DNA of 64,000 nucleotides from Leptodactylus fallax. Taxonomy: Eukaryota; Chordata; Amphibia; Anura; Leptodactylidae. The notes under the pieces are model-generated. The model was not told the origin of the DNA. It worked only from the letters and a program-made list of their open reading frames with translations, and did no database searches. Positions 1 to 12,251 of this stretch are shown in pieces (the first letter of the stretch is position 1; each line of letters begins with the position of its first letter). A program made the translations under genes and the position numbers. The stretch is taken from the NCBI GenBank assembly GCA_947044405.1, contig CAMRHE010000507.1:682001-746000 (forward strand), written 5' to 3'.

Positions 1-567
1 TGTAGTGTGCTTAGTCCGATATGTAGTGTGCTTAGTCCGATATGTAGTGTGCTTAGTCCGATATATAGTGTGCTCAGTATAATATGTAGTGTGCTTTGTC
101 CGATATGTCATGTGCATAGTCTGATATGTAGTCTGCTTAGTTCGATAGGTAGTGTGCTTAGTCCAATATGTAGTATGCTCAGTCCGATATGTTGTGTGCT
201 TAGTCTGATATGTAGTGTGCTTAGTCCGATATGTAGTGTGCTCAGTATAATATGTAGTGTGCTTAGTCCGATATGTCGTGTGCATAGTCTGATATGTAGT
301 GTGCTTAGTCCCATATGTAGTGTGCTTAGTCCCATATGTCGTGTGCATAGTCTGATATGTAGTGTGCTTAGTCCGATATGTAGTGTGCTTAGTCCGATAT
401 GTAGTGTGCTTAGTCCGATATGTCGTGTGCATAGTCTGATATGTAGTGTGCTTAGTCCGATATGTTGCCTGCTTAGTCCGATATGTCATTTGCTTAGTCT
501 GATATGTCATTTGCTTAGTCAGATATGTCATTTGCTTAGTCTGATATGTAGTATGTTTAGTCCGATA

Positions 568-594
568 TGTCATTTGCTTAGTCCGTAATGTAGT
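568..594. repeat. Marker monomer pair TGTCATTTGC / GTCCGTAATG (representative)
   Basis: A TGTCATTTGC monomer whose end reads GTCCGTAATG instead of GTCCGATATG. This pair recurs at about 1008, 2013, 4045, 4591, 5137, 6103, 6523, 7528 and many later sites, and it delimits many higher-order blocks. It introduces an in-frame TAA, so it is also where the apparent open frames end. Confidence 0.8.
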
Positions 595-1701
595 GTGCTT
601 AGTCCCATATGTAGTGTGCTTAGTCCCATATGTCATGTGCATAGTCTGATATGTAGTGTGCTTAGTCCGATATGTAGTGTGCTTAGTCCGATATGTAGTG
701 TGCTTAGTCCGATATGTAGTGTGCTCAGTATAATATGTAGTGTGCTTAGTCCGATATGTCATGTGCATAGTCTGATATGTAGTCTGCTTAGTTCGATAGG
801 TAGTGTGCTTAGTCCAATATGTAGTATGCTTAGTCCGATATGTTGTGTGCTTAGTCTGATATGTAGTGTTCTTAGTCTAATATGTAGTGTGCTTAGTCCG
901 ATATGTCATTTGCTTAGTCCGATATGTCATTTGCTTAGTCAGATATGTCATTTGCTTAGTCTGATATGTAGTATGTTTAGTCCGATATGTCATTTGCTTA
1001 GTCCGTAATGTAGTGTGCTTAGTCCCATATGTAGTGTGCTCAGTCCCATATTTAGTGTGCTTAGTCTGATATGTAGTTTGCTTAGTCCGATAGGTAGTGT
1101 GCTTAGTCCAATATGTAGTGTGCTTAGTCCGATATGTAGTGTGCTTAGTCTAATATGTACTATGCTTATTCCGATGTTTAGTGCGCTTAGTTCGATATGT
1201 AGTGTGCTCAGTCAAATATGTACTGTGATTAGTCCGACGTGTAGTGCGCTTAGTTCGATTTGTAGTGTGCGCAGTCTAATATGCAGTGTGCTTAGTCCGA
1301 TATGTAGTGTGCTTAGTCCGATATGTAGTGTGCTTAGTCCGATATGTCATTTGCTTAGTCCGATATGCAGTGTGCTTAGTCCGATATGTCATGTGCTTAG
1401 TCCGATATGCAGTGTGCTTATTCCAATATGTAGTGTGCTTAGTGCGATATGTAGTGTGCTCATTCCGATATGTTGTGTGTTTACTCCCATATGTAGTGTA
1501 CATAGTCTGATACGCAGTGTGCTCAGTCCAGTCTGTAGTGTGCTTAGTCCGATATGTAGTGTGCTTAGTCCAATATGTAGTGTGCTTTGTCCCATATGTA
1601 GTGTGCTTAGTCCGATATGTAGTGTGCTTAGTCTAGTATGTAGTGTGCTTAGTCCGATATGTAGTGTGCTTAGTCCGATATGTAGCGTGCTTAGTCCGAT
1701 A

Positions 1702-1719
1702 TGTTTGCTTAGTCCGATA
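1702..1719. repeat. 18-bp deletion monomer (representative)
   Basis: TGTTTGCTTAGTCCGATA, a monomer lacking 3 bp in its first half. The same 18-mer occurs at homologous positions across the array (for example 2687, about 3838, 7217, 8201, 9338 and 12938) and is usually followed by a TGTCATTT monomer. It is a useful landmark for aligning higher-order copies. Confidence 0.85.
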
Positions 1720-4700
1720 TGTCATTTACTTAGTCCAATATGTTGTGTGCTTAGTCTGATATGTAGTGTTCTTAGTCTGATATGTAGTGTGCTTAGTCTC
1801 ATATGTCATTTGCTTAGTCCGATATGTCATTTACTTAGTCCGATATGTTGTGTGCTTAGTCTGATATGTAGTGTTCTTAGTCTGATATGCAGTGTGCTTA
1901 GTCCGATGTGTCATTTGCTTAGTCCGATATGTCATTTGCTTAGTCAGATATGTCATTTGCTTAGTCTGATATGTAGTATGTTTAGTCCAATATGTCATTT
2001 GCTTAGTCCGTAATGTAGTGTGCTTAGTCCCATATGTAGTGTGCTCAGTCCCATATTTAGTGTGCTTAGTCTGATATGTAGTTTGCTTAGTCCGATAGGT
2101 AGTGTGCTTAGTCCAATATGTAGTGTGCTTAGTCCGATATGTAGTGTGCTTAGTCTAATATGTACTATGCTTATTCCGATGTTTAGTGCGCTTAGTTCGA
2201 TATGTAGTGTGCTCAGTCTAATATGTACTGTGCTTAGTCCGACGTGTAGTGCGCTTAGTTCGATATGTAGTGTGCGCAGTCTAATATGCAGTGTGCTTAG
2301 TCCGATATGTAGTGTGCTTAGTCCGATATGTAGTGTGCTTAGTCCGATATGTCATTTGCTTAGTCCGATATGCAGTGTGCTTAGTCCGATATGTCATGTG
2401 CTTAGTCCGATATGCAGTTTGCTTATTCCAATATGTAGTGTGCTTAGTGCGATATGTAGTGTGCTCATTCCGATATGTTGTGTGTTTACTCCCATATGTA
2501 GTGTACATAGTCTGATACGCAGTGTGCTCAGTCCAGTCTGTAGTGTGCTTAGTCCGATATGTAGTGTGCTTAGCCAAAATATGTTGTGTGCTTTGTCCCA
2601 TATGTAGTGTGCTTAGTCCGATATGTAGTGTGCTTAGTCTAGTATGTAGTGTGCTTAGTCCGATATGTAGCGTGCTTAGTCCGATATGTTTGCTTAGTCC
2701 GATATGTCATTTACTTAGTCCAATATGTTGTGTGCTTAGTCTGATATGTAGTGTTCTTAGTCTGATATGTAGTGTGCTTAGTCTCATATGTCATTTGCTT
2801 AGTCCGATATGTCATTTACTTAGTCCGATATGTTGTGGGCTTAGTCTGATATGTAGTGTTCTTAGTCTGATATGCAGTGTGCTTAGTCCGATGTGTCATT
2901 TGCTTAGTCCGATATGTCATTTGCTTAGTCCGATATGTCATTTGCTTAGTCCGATATGTAGTATGTTTAGTCTGATATGTCATTTGCTTAGTCCGAAATG
3001 GAGTGTGCTTAGTCCCATATGTAGTGTGCTTAGTCCGATATGTTGTGTGCTCAGTCCCATATGTAGTGTGCTTAGTCTGATATGTAGTTTGCTTAGTCCG
3101 ATAGGTAGTGTGCTTAGTCCAATATGTAGTGTGCTTAGTCCAATATGTAGTGTGCTTAGTCCGATATGTTGTGTGCTTAGTCCGATATGTTGTGTGCTTA
3201 GTCCGATATGTAGTGTGCTCAGTCCAATATGTAGTGTGCTTAGTCCGATATGTTGTGTGCTCAGTCCGATATGTAGTGTGCTCTGTCCGATATGTAGTGT
3301 GCTCAGTCCAATATGTAGTGTGCTCAGTCCAATATGTAGTGTGCTCAGTCCGATATGTAGTGTGCTTAGTCCAATATGTTGTGTGCTTAGTCCGATATGT
3401 AGTGTGCTTAGTCCGAAATGTAGTGTGCTTAGTCTGATATGTAGTGTGCTTAGTGCGATATGTCATTTGCTTAGTCCGTAATGTAGTGTGCTTAGTCCAC
3501 TATGTAGTGTGCTCAGTCCGATATCTTATGTGCTTAGTCTGACATGTAGCGTGCTTAGTCTGATATGTAGTGTGCTTAGTCCCATATGTAGTGTGCTTAT
3601 TCCCATATGTAGTGTGCTTAGTCCGATATGTAGTGTGCTTAGTCTAATATGTAGTGTGTTTAGTCTGATATGCAGTGTGATTAGTTCGATATGTAGTGTG
3701 CTCAGTCTAATATGTAGTGTGCTTATTCCGATATATTGTGTGCTTAGTGCGATATGTAGTGTGCTTAGTCCGATATGTAGTGTGCTTAGTCTGATATGTC
3801 ATTTGCTTAGTCCGATATGTAGTGTGCTTAGTCCGATATGTTTGCTTAGTCCGATATGTCATTTACTTAGTCCGATATGTTGTGTGCTTAGTCTGATATG
3901 TAGTGTTCTTAGTCTGATATGCAGTGTGCTTAGTCCGATGTGTCATTTGCTTAGTCCGATATATCATTTGCTTAGTCCGATATGTCATTTGCTTAGTCCG
4001 ATATGTAGTATGTTTAGTCCGATATGTCATTTGCTTAGTCCGTAATGTAGTGTGCTTAGTCCCATATGTAGTGTGCTTAGTCCGATATGTTGTGTGCTCA
4101 GTCCCATATGTAGTGTGCTTAGTCTGATATGTAGTTTGCTTAGTCCGATATGTAGTGTGCTCAGTCCAATATGTAGTGTGCTTAGTCCGATATGTTGTGT
4201 GCTCAGTCCGATATGTAGTGTGTTCAGTCCAATATGTAGTGTGCTTAGTCCAATATTTTGTGTGCTCAGTCCGATATGTAGTGTGCTTAGTCCAATATGT
4301 TGTGTGCTTAGTCCGATATGTAGTGTGCTCAGTCCAATATGTGGTGTGCTCATTCCAATATGTAGTGCGCTCATTCCGATATGTAGCATGCTCAGTCTAA
4401 TCTGTAGCGTGCTCAGTCCGATATGTAGTGTGCTTAGTCTGATATGTAGTGTGCTCAGTCCGATATGTTGTGTGCTTAGTGTGATATGTAGTGTATTTAG
4501 TCCTATATGTAGTGTACATAGTCTGATATGCAGTGTGCTCAGATCAATCTGTAGTGTGCTTAGTCCGATATGTCATTTGCTTAGTCCGTAATGTAGTGTG
4601 CTTAGTCTGATATGTAGTGTGCTTAATCCGATATGTAGTGTGCTTAGTCCGATATGTAGTGTGCTTAGTCCGATATGTCATTTGCTTAGTCCGTAATGTA

Positions 4701-5515
4701 GTGTGATCAGTCCACTATGTAGTGTGCTCAGTCCGATATGTTGTGTGCTTAGTCTGATATGTAGTGTGCTTAGTCCGATATGTAGTGTGCTCAGTATAAT
4801 ATGTAGTGTGCTTAGTCCGATATGTCGTGTGCATAGTCTGATATGTAGTGTGCTTAGTCCCATATGTAGTGTGCTTAGTCCCATATGTCGTGTGCATAGT
4901 CTGATATGTAGTGTGCTTAGTCCGATATGTAGTGTGCTTAGTCCGATATGTAGTGTGCTTAGTCCGATATGTCGTGTGCATAGTCTGATATGTAGTGTGC
5001 TTAGTCCGATATGTTGTGTGCTTAGTCCGATATGTCATTTGCTTAGTCTGATATGTCATTTGCTTAGTCAGATATGTCATTTGCTTAGTCTGATATGTAG
5101 TATGTTTAGTCCGATATGTCATTTGCTTAGTCCGTAATGTAGTGTGCTTAGTCCCATATGTAGTGTGCTTAGTCCCATATGTCATGTGCATAGTCTGATA
5201 TGTAGTGTGCTTAGTCCGATATGTAGTGTGCTTAGTCCGATATGTAGTGTGCTCAGTATAATATGTAGTGTGCTTAGTCCGATATGTCATGTGCATAGTC
5301 TGATATGTAGTCTGCTTAGTTCGATAGGTAGTGTGCTTAGTCCAATATGTAGTATGCTTAGTCCGATTTGTTGTGTGCTTAGTCTGATATGTAGTGTTCT
5401 TAGTCTAATATGTAGTGTGCTTAGTCCGATATGTCATTTGCTTAGTCCGTAATGTAGTGTGCTTAGTCCCATATGTAGTGTGCTTAGTCCCATATGTCAT
5501 GTGCATAGTCTGATA

Positions 5516-8500
5516 TGTAGTGTGCTTAGTCCGATATGTAGTGTGCTTAGTCCGATATGTAGTGTGCTTAGTCCGATATATAGTGTGCTCAGTATAATAT
5601 GTAGTGTGCTTTGTCCGATATGTCATGTGCATAGTCTGATATGTAGTCTGCTTAGTTCGATAGGTAGTGTGCTTAGTCCAATATGTAGTATGCTCAGTCC
5701 GATATGTTGTGTGCTTAGTCTGATATGTAGTGTGCTTAGTCCGATATGTAGTGTGCTCAGTATAATATGTAGTGTGCTTAGTCCGATATGTCGTGTGCAT
5801 AGTCTGATATGTAGTGTGCTTAGTCCCATATGTAGTGTGCTTAGTCCCATATGTCGTGTGCATAGTCTGATATGTAGTGTGCTTAGTCCGATATGTAGTG
5901 TGCTTAGTCCGATATGTAGTGTGCTTAGTCCGATATGTCGTGTGCATAGTCTGATATGTAGTGTGCTTAGTCCGATATGTTGCCTGCTTAGTCCGATATG
6001 TCATTTGCTTAGTCTGATATGTCATTTGCTTAGTCAGATATGTCATTTGCTTAGTCTGATATGTAGTATGTTTAGTCCGATATGTCATTTGCTTAGTCCG
6101 TAATGTAGTGTGCTTAGTCCCATATGTAGTGTGCTTAGTCCCATATGTCATGTGCATAGTCTGATATGTAGTGTGCTTAGTCCGATATGTAGTGTGCTTA
6201 GTCCGATATGTAGTGTGCTTAGTCCGATATGTAGTGTGCTCAGTATAATATGTAGTGTGCTTAGTCCGATATGTCATGTGCATAGTCTGATATGTAGTCT
6301 GCTTAGTTCGATAGGTAGTGTGCTTAGTCCAATATGTAGTATGCTTAGTCCGATATGTTGTGTGCTTAGTCTGATATGTAGTGTTCTTAGTCTAATATGT
6401 AGTGTGCTTAGTCCGATATGTCATTTGCTTAGTCCGATATGTCATTTGCTTAGTCAGATATGTCATTTGCTTAGTCTGATATGTAGTATGTTTAGTCCGA
6501 TATGTCATTTGCTTAGTCCGTAATGTAGTGTGCTTAGTCCCATATGTAGTGTGCTCAGTCCCATATTTAGTGTGCTTAGTCTGATATGTAGTTTGCTTAG
6601 TCCGATAGGTAGTGTGCTTAGTCCAATATGTAGTGTGCTTAGTCCGATATGTAGTGTGCTTAGTCTAATATGTACTATGCTTATTCCGATGTTTAGTGCG
6701 CTTAGTTCGATATGTAGTGTGCTCAGTCAAATATGTACTGTGATTAGTCCGACGTGTAGTGCGCTTAGTTCGATTTGTAGTGTGCGCAGTCTAATATGCA
6801 GTGTGCTTAGTCCGATATGTAGTGTGCTTAGTCCGATATGTAGTGTGCTTAGTCCGATATGTCATTTGCTTAGTCCGATATGCAGTGTGCTTAGTCCGAT
6901 ATGTCATGTGCTTAGTCCGATATGCAGTGTGCTTATTCCAATATGTAGTGTGCTTAGTGCGATATGTAGTGTGCTCATTCCGATATGTTGTGTGTTTACT
7001 CCCATATGTAGTGTACATAGTCTGATACGCAGTGTGCTCAGTCCAGTCTGTAGTGTGCTTAGTCCGATATGTAGTGTGCTTAGTCCAATATGTAGTGTGC
7101 TTTGTCCCATATGTAGTGTGCTTAGTCCGATATGTAGTGTGCTTAGTCTAGTATGTAGTGTGCTTAGTCCGATATGTAGTGTGCTTAGTCCGATATGTAG
7201 CGTGCTTAGTCCGATATGTTTGCTTAGTCCGATATGTCATTTACTTAGTCCAATATGTTGTGTGCTTAGTCTGATATGTAGTGTTCTTAGTCTGATATGT
7301 AGTGTGCTTAGTCTCATATGTCATTTGCTTAGTCCGATATGTCATTTACTTAGTCCGATATGTTGTGTGCTTAGTCTGATATGTAGTGTTCTTAGTCTGA
7401 TATGCAGTGTGCTTAGTCCGATGTGTCATTTGCTTAGTCCGATATGTCATTTGCTTAGTCAGATATGTCATTTGCTTAGTCTGATATGTAGTATGTTTAG
7501 TCCGATATGTCATTTGCTTAGTCCGTAATGTAGTGTGCTTAGTCCCATATGTAGTGTGCTCAGTCCCATATTTAGTGTGCTTAGTCTGATATGTAGTTTG
7601 CTTAGTCCGATAGGTAGTGTGCTTAGTCCAATATGTAGTGTGCTTAGTCCGATATGTAGTGTGCTTAGTCTAATATGTACTATGCTTATTCCGATGTTTA
7701 GTGCGCTTAGTTCGATATGTAGTGTGCTCAGTCTAATATGTACTGTGCTTAGTCCGACGTGTAGTGCGCTTAGTTCGATATGTAGTGTGCGCAGTCTAAT
7801 ATGCAGTGTGCTTAGTCCGATATGTAGTGTGCTTAGTCCGATATGTAGTGTGCTTAGTCCGATATGTCATTTGCTTAGTCCGATATGCAGTGTGCTTAGT
7901 CCGATATGTCATGTGCTTAGTCCGATATGCAGTTTGCTTATTCCAATATGTAGTGTGCTTAGTGCGATATGTAGTGTGCTCATTCCGATATGTTGTGTGT
8001 TTACTCCCATATGTAGTGTACATAGTCTGATACGCAGTGTGCTCAGTCCAGTCTGTAGTGTGCTTAGTCCGATATGTAGTGTGCTTAGCCAAAATATGTT
8101 GTGTGCTTTGTCCCATATGTAGTGTGCTTAGTCCGATATGTAGTGTGCTTAGTCTAGTATGTAGTGTGCTTAGTCCGATATGTAGCGTGCTTAGTCCGAT
8201 ATGTTTGCTTAGTCCGATATGTCATTTACTTAGTCCAATATGTTGTGTGCTTAGTCTGATATGTAGTGTTCTTAGTCTGATATGTAGTGTGCTTAGTCTC
8301 ATATGTCATTTGCTTAGTCCGATATGTCATTTACTTAGTCCGATATGTTGTGGGCTTAGTCTGATATGTAGTGTTCTTAGTCTGATATGCAGTGTGCTTA
8401 GTCCGATGTGTCATTTGCTTAGTCCGATATGTCATTTGCTTAGTCCGATATGTCATTTGCTTAGTCCGATATGTAGTATGTTTAGTCTGATATGTCATTT

Positions 8501-9617
8501 GCTTAGTCCGAAATGGAGTGTGCTTAGTCCCATATGTAGTGTGCTTAGTCCGATATGTTGTGTGCTCAGTCCCATATGTAGTGTGCTTAGTCTGATATGT
8601 AGTTTGCTTAGTCCGATAGGTAGTGTGCTTAGTCCAATATGTAGTGTGCTTAGTCCGATATGTTGTGTGCTTAGTCCGATATGTTGTGTGCTTAGTCCGA
8701 TATGTAGTGTGCTCAGTCCAATATGTAGTGTGCTTAGTCCGATATGTTGTGTGCTCAGTCCGATATGTAGTGTGCTCTGTCCGATATGTAGTGTACTCAG
8801 TCCAATATGTAGTGTGCTCAGTCCAATATGTAGTGTGCTCAGTCCGATATGTAGTGTGCTTAGTCCAATATGTTGTGTGCTTAGTCCGATATGTAATGTG
8901 CTTAGTCCGAAATGTAGTGTGCTTAGTCTGATATGTAGTGTGCTTAGTCCGATATGTCATTTGCTTAGTCCATAATGTAGTTTGCTTAGTCCACTATGTA
9001 GTGTGCTCAGTCCGATATCTTATGTGCTTAGTCTGACATGTAGTGTGCTTAGTCTGATATGTAGTGTGCTTAGTCCCATATGTAGTGTGCTTATTCCCAT
9101 ATGTAGTGTGCTTAGTCCGATATGTAGTGTGCTTAGTCTAATATGTAGTGTGTTTAGTCTGATATGCAGTGTGATTAGTTCGATATGTAGTGTGCTCAGT
9201 CTAATATGTAGTGTGCTTATTCCGATATATTGTGTGCTTAGTGCGATATGTAGTGTGCTTAGTCCGATATGTAGTGTGCTTAGTCTGATATGTCATTTGC
9301 TTAGTCCGATATGTAGTGTGCTTAGTCCGATATGTTTGCTTAGTCCGATATGTCATTTACTTAGTCCGATATGTTGTGTGCTTAGTCTGATATGTAGTGT
9401 TCTTAGTCTGATATGCAGTGTGCTTAGTCCGATGTGTCATTTGCTTAGTCCGATATGTCATTTGCTTAGTCCGATATGTCATTTGCTTAGTCCGATATGT
9501 AGTATGTTTAGTCCGATATGTCATTTGCTTAGTCCGTAATGTAGTGTGCTTAGTCCCATATGTAGTGTGCTTAGTCCGATATGTTGTGTGCTCAGTCCCA
9601 TATGTAGTGTGCTTAGT
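5516..9617. repeat. Segmental copy B of the >4.1-kb block
   Basis: Second copy of 1..4123, recognisable by the same string of variant monomers. It ends where the following variants switch to those of the ~1.0-kb tandem unit at 9546. Confidence 0.85.
8520..9545. repeat. Tandem higher-order unit, copy 1 (1,026 bp)
   Basis: Begins after a marker monomer (GTCCGAAATGG here) and is followed directly by a near copy at 9546..10550. The offset is 1,026 bp at the start and 1,005 bp after one monomer is missing from copy 2, around 9617. Confidence 0.8.
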
Positions 9618-10550
9618 CCGATAGGTAGTGTGCTTAGTCCAATATGTAGTGTGCTTAGTCCGATATGTTGTGTGCTTAGTCCGATATGTTGTGTGCTTAG
9701 TCCGATATGTAGTGTGCTCAGTCCAATATGTAGTGTGCTTAGTCCGATATGTTGTGTGCTCAGTCCGATATGTAGTGTGCTCTGTCCGATATGTAGTGTG
9801 CTCAGTCCAATATGTAGTGTGCTCAGTCCAATATGTAGTGTGCTCAGTCCGATATGTAGTGTGCTTAGTCCAATATGTTGTGTGCTTAGTCCGATATGTA
9901 GTGTGCTTAGTCCGAAATGTAGTGTGCTTAGTCTGATATGTAGTGTGCTTAGTCCGATATGTCATTTGCTTAGTCCGTAATGTATTGTGCTTAGTCCACT
10001 ATGTAGTGTGCTCAGTCCGATATCTTATGTGCTTAGTCTGACATGTAGTGTGCTTAGTCTGATATGTAGTGTGCTTAGTCCCATATGTAGTGTGCTTATT
10101 CCCATATGTAGTGTGCTTAGTCCGATATGTAGTGTGCTTAGTCTAATATGTAGTGTGTTTAGTCTGATATGCAGTGTGATTAGTTCGATATGTAGTGTGC
10201 TCAGTCTAATATGTAGTGTGCTTATTCCGATATATTGTGTGCTTAGTGCGATATGTAGTGTGCTTAGTCCGATATGTAGTGTGCTTAGTCTGATATGTCA
10301 TTTGCTTAGTCCGATATGTAGTGTGCTTAGTCCGATATGTTTGCTTAGTCCGATATGTCATTTACTTAGTCCGATATGTTGTGTGCTTAGTCTGATATGT
10401 AGTGTTCTTAGTCTGATATGCAGTGTGCTTAGTCCGATGTGTCATTTGCTTAGTCCGATATGTCATTTGCTTAGTCCGATATGTCATTTGCTTAGTCCGA
10501 TATGTAGTATGTTTAGTCCGATATGTCATTTGCTTAGTCCGTAATGTAGT
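9546..10550. repeat. Tandem higher-order unit, copy 2 (1,005 bp)
   Basis: Near copy of the preceding unit, one monomer shorter. It starts and ends at GTCCGTAATG marker monomers, and the same sequence of variants begins again at 10551 before diverging. Confidence 0.8.
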
Positions 10551-12251
10551 GTGCTTAGTCCCATATGTAGTGTGCTTAGTCCGATATGTTGTGTACTCAG
10601 TCCCATATGTAGTGTGCTTAGTCTGATATGTAGTTTGCTTAGTCCGATATGTATTGTGCTCAGTCCAATATGTAGTGTGCTTAGTCCGATATGCTGTGTG
10701 CTCAGTCCGATATGTAGTGTGTTCAGTCCAATATGTAGTGTGCTTAGTCCAATATTTTGTGTGCTCAGTCCGATATGTAGTGTGCTTAGTCCAATATGTT
10801 GTGTGCTTAGTCCGATATGTAGTGTGCTCAGTCCAATATGTAGTGTGCTCATTCCAATATGTAGTGCGCTCATTCCGATATGTAGCATGCTCAGTCTAAT
10901 ATATAGCGTGCTCAGTCCGATATGTAGTGTGCTTAGTCTGATATGTAGTGTGCTCAGTCCGATATGTTGTGTGCTTAGTGTGATATGTAGTGTATTTAGT
11001 CCTATATGTAGTGTACATAGTCTGATATGCAGTGTGCTCAGATCAATCTGTAGTGTGCTTAGTCCGATATGTCATTTGCTTAGTCCGTAATGTAGTGTGC
11101 TTAGTCTGATATGTAGTGTGCTTAGTCCGATATGTAGTGTGCTTAGTCCGATATGTAGTGTGCTTAGTCCGATATGTCATTTGCTTAGTCCGTAATGTAG
11201 TGTGATCAGTCCACTATGTAGTGTGCTCAGTCCGATATGTTGTGTGCTTAGTCTGATATGTAGTGTGCTTAGTTCGATATGTAGTGTGCTCAGTATAATA
11301 TGTAGTGTGCTTAGTCCGATATGTCGTGTGCATAGTCTGATATGTAGTGTGCTTAGTCCCATATGTAGTGTGCTTAGTCCCATATGTCGTGTGCATAGTC
11401 TGATATGTAGTGTGCTTAGTCCGATATGTAGTGTACTTAGTCCGATATGTAGTGTGCTTAGTCCGATATGTCGTGTGCATAGTCTGATATGTAGTGTGCT
11501 TAGTCCGATATGTTGTGTGCTTAGTCCGATATGTAGTGTGCTCAGTATAATATGTAGTGTGCTTAGTCCGATATGTCATGTGCATAGTCTGATATGTAGT
11601 CTGCTTAGTTCGATAGGTAGTGTGCTTAGTCCAATATGTAGTGTGCTTAGTCCGATATGTTGTGTGCTTAGTCTGATATGTAGTGTTCTTAGTCTGATAT
11701 GTTATGTGCTTAGTCCGATATGTCATTTGCTTAGTCTGATATGTCATTTGCTTAGTCAGATATGTCATTTGCTTAGTCTGATATGTAGTATGTTTAGTCC
11801 GATATGTCATTTGCTTAGTCCGTAATGTAGTGTGCTTAGTCCCATATGTAGTGTGCTTAGTCCCATATGTCATGTGCATAGTCTGATATGTAGTGTGCTT
11901 AGTCCGATATGTAGTGTGCTTAGTCCGATATGTAGTGTGCTTAGTCCGATATGTAGTGTGCTCAGTATAATATGTAGTGTGCTTAGTCCGATATGTCATG
12001 TGCATAGTCTGATATGTAGTCTGCTTAGTTCGATAGGTAGTGTGCTTAGTCCAATATGTAGTATGCTTAGTCCGATATGTTGTGTGCTTAGTCTGATATG
12101 TAGTGTTCTTAGTCTAATATGTAGTGTGCTTAGTCCGATATGTCATTTGCTTAGTCCGATATGTCATTTGCTTAGTCAGATATGTCATTTGCTTAGTCTG
12201 ATATGTAGTATGTTTAGTCCGATATGTCATTTGCTTAGTCCGTAATGTAGT

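Larger units (their letters stand above)
1..4123. repeat. Segmental copy A of a >4.1-kb block of the array
   Basis: The order of monomer variants here is repeated at 5516..9617. The offset is 5,515 bp up to about 3.1 kb, then 5,494 bp after loss of one monomer in the second copy. Rare variants are shared, including the 22-bp monomer with AGCCAAAATATG (about 2572 and 8087). Differences are scattered single bases, such as TTTAGTCCAATATG at about 1981 against TTTAGTCCGATATG at about 7496. Copy A may extend left of the window. Confidence 0.85.
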
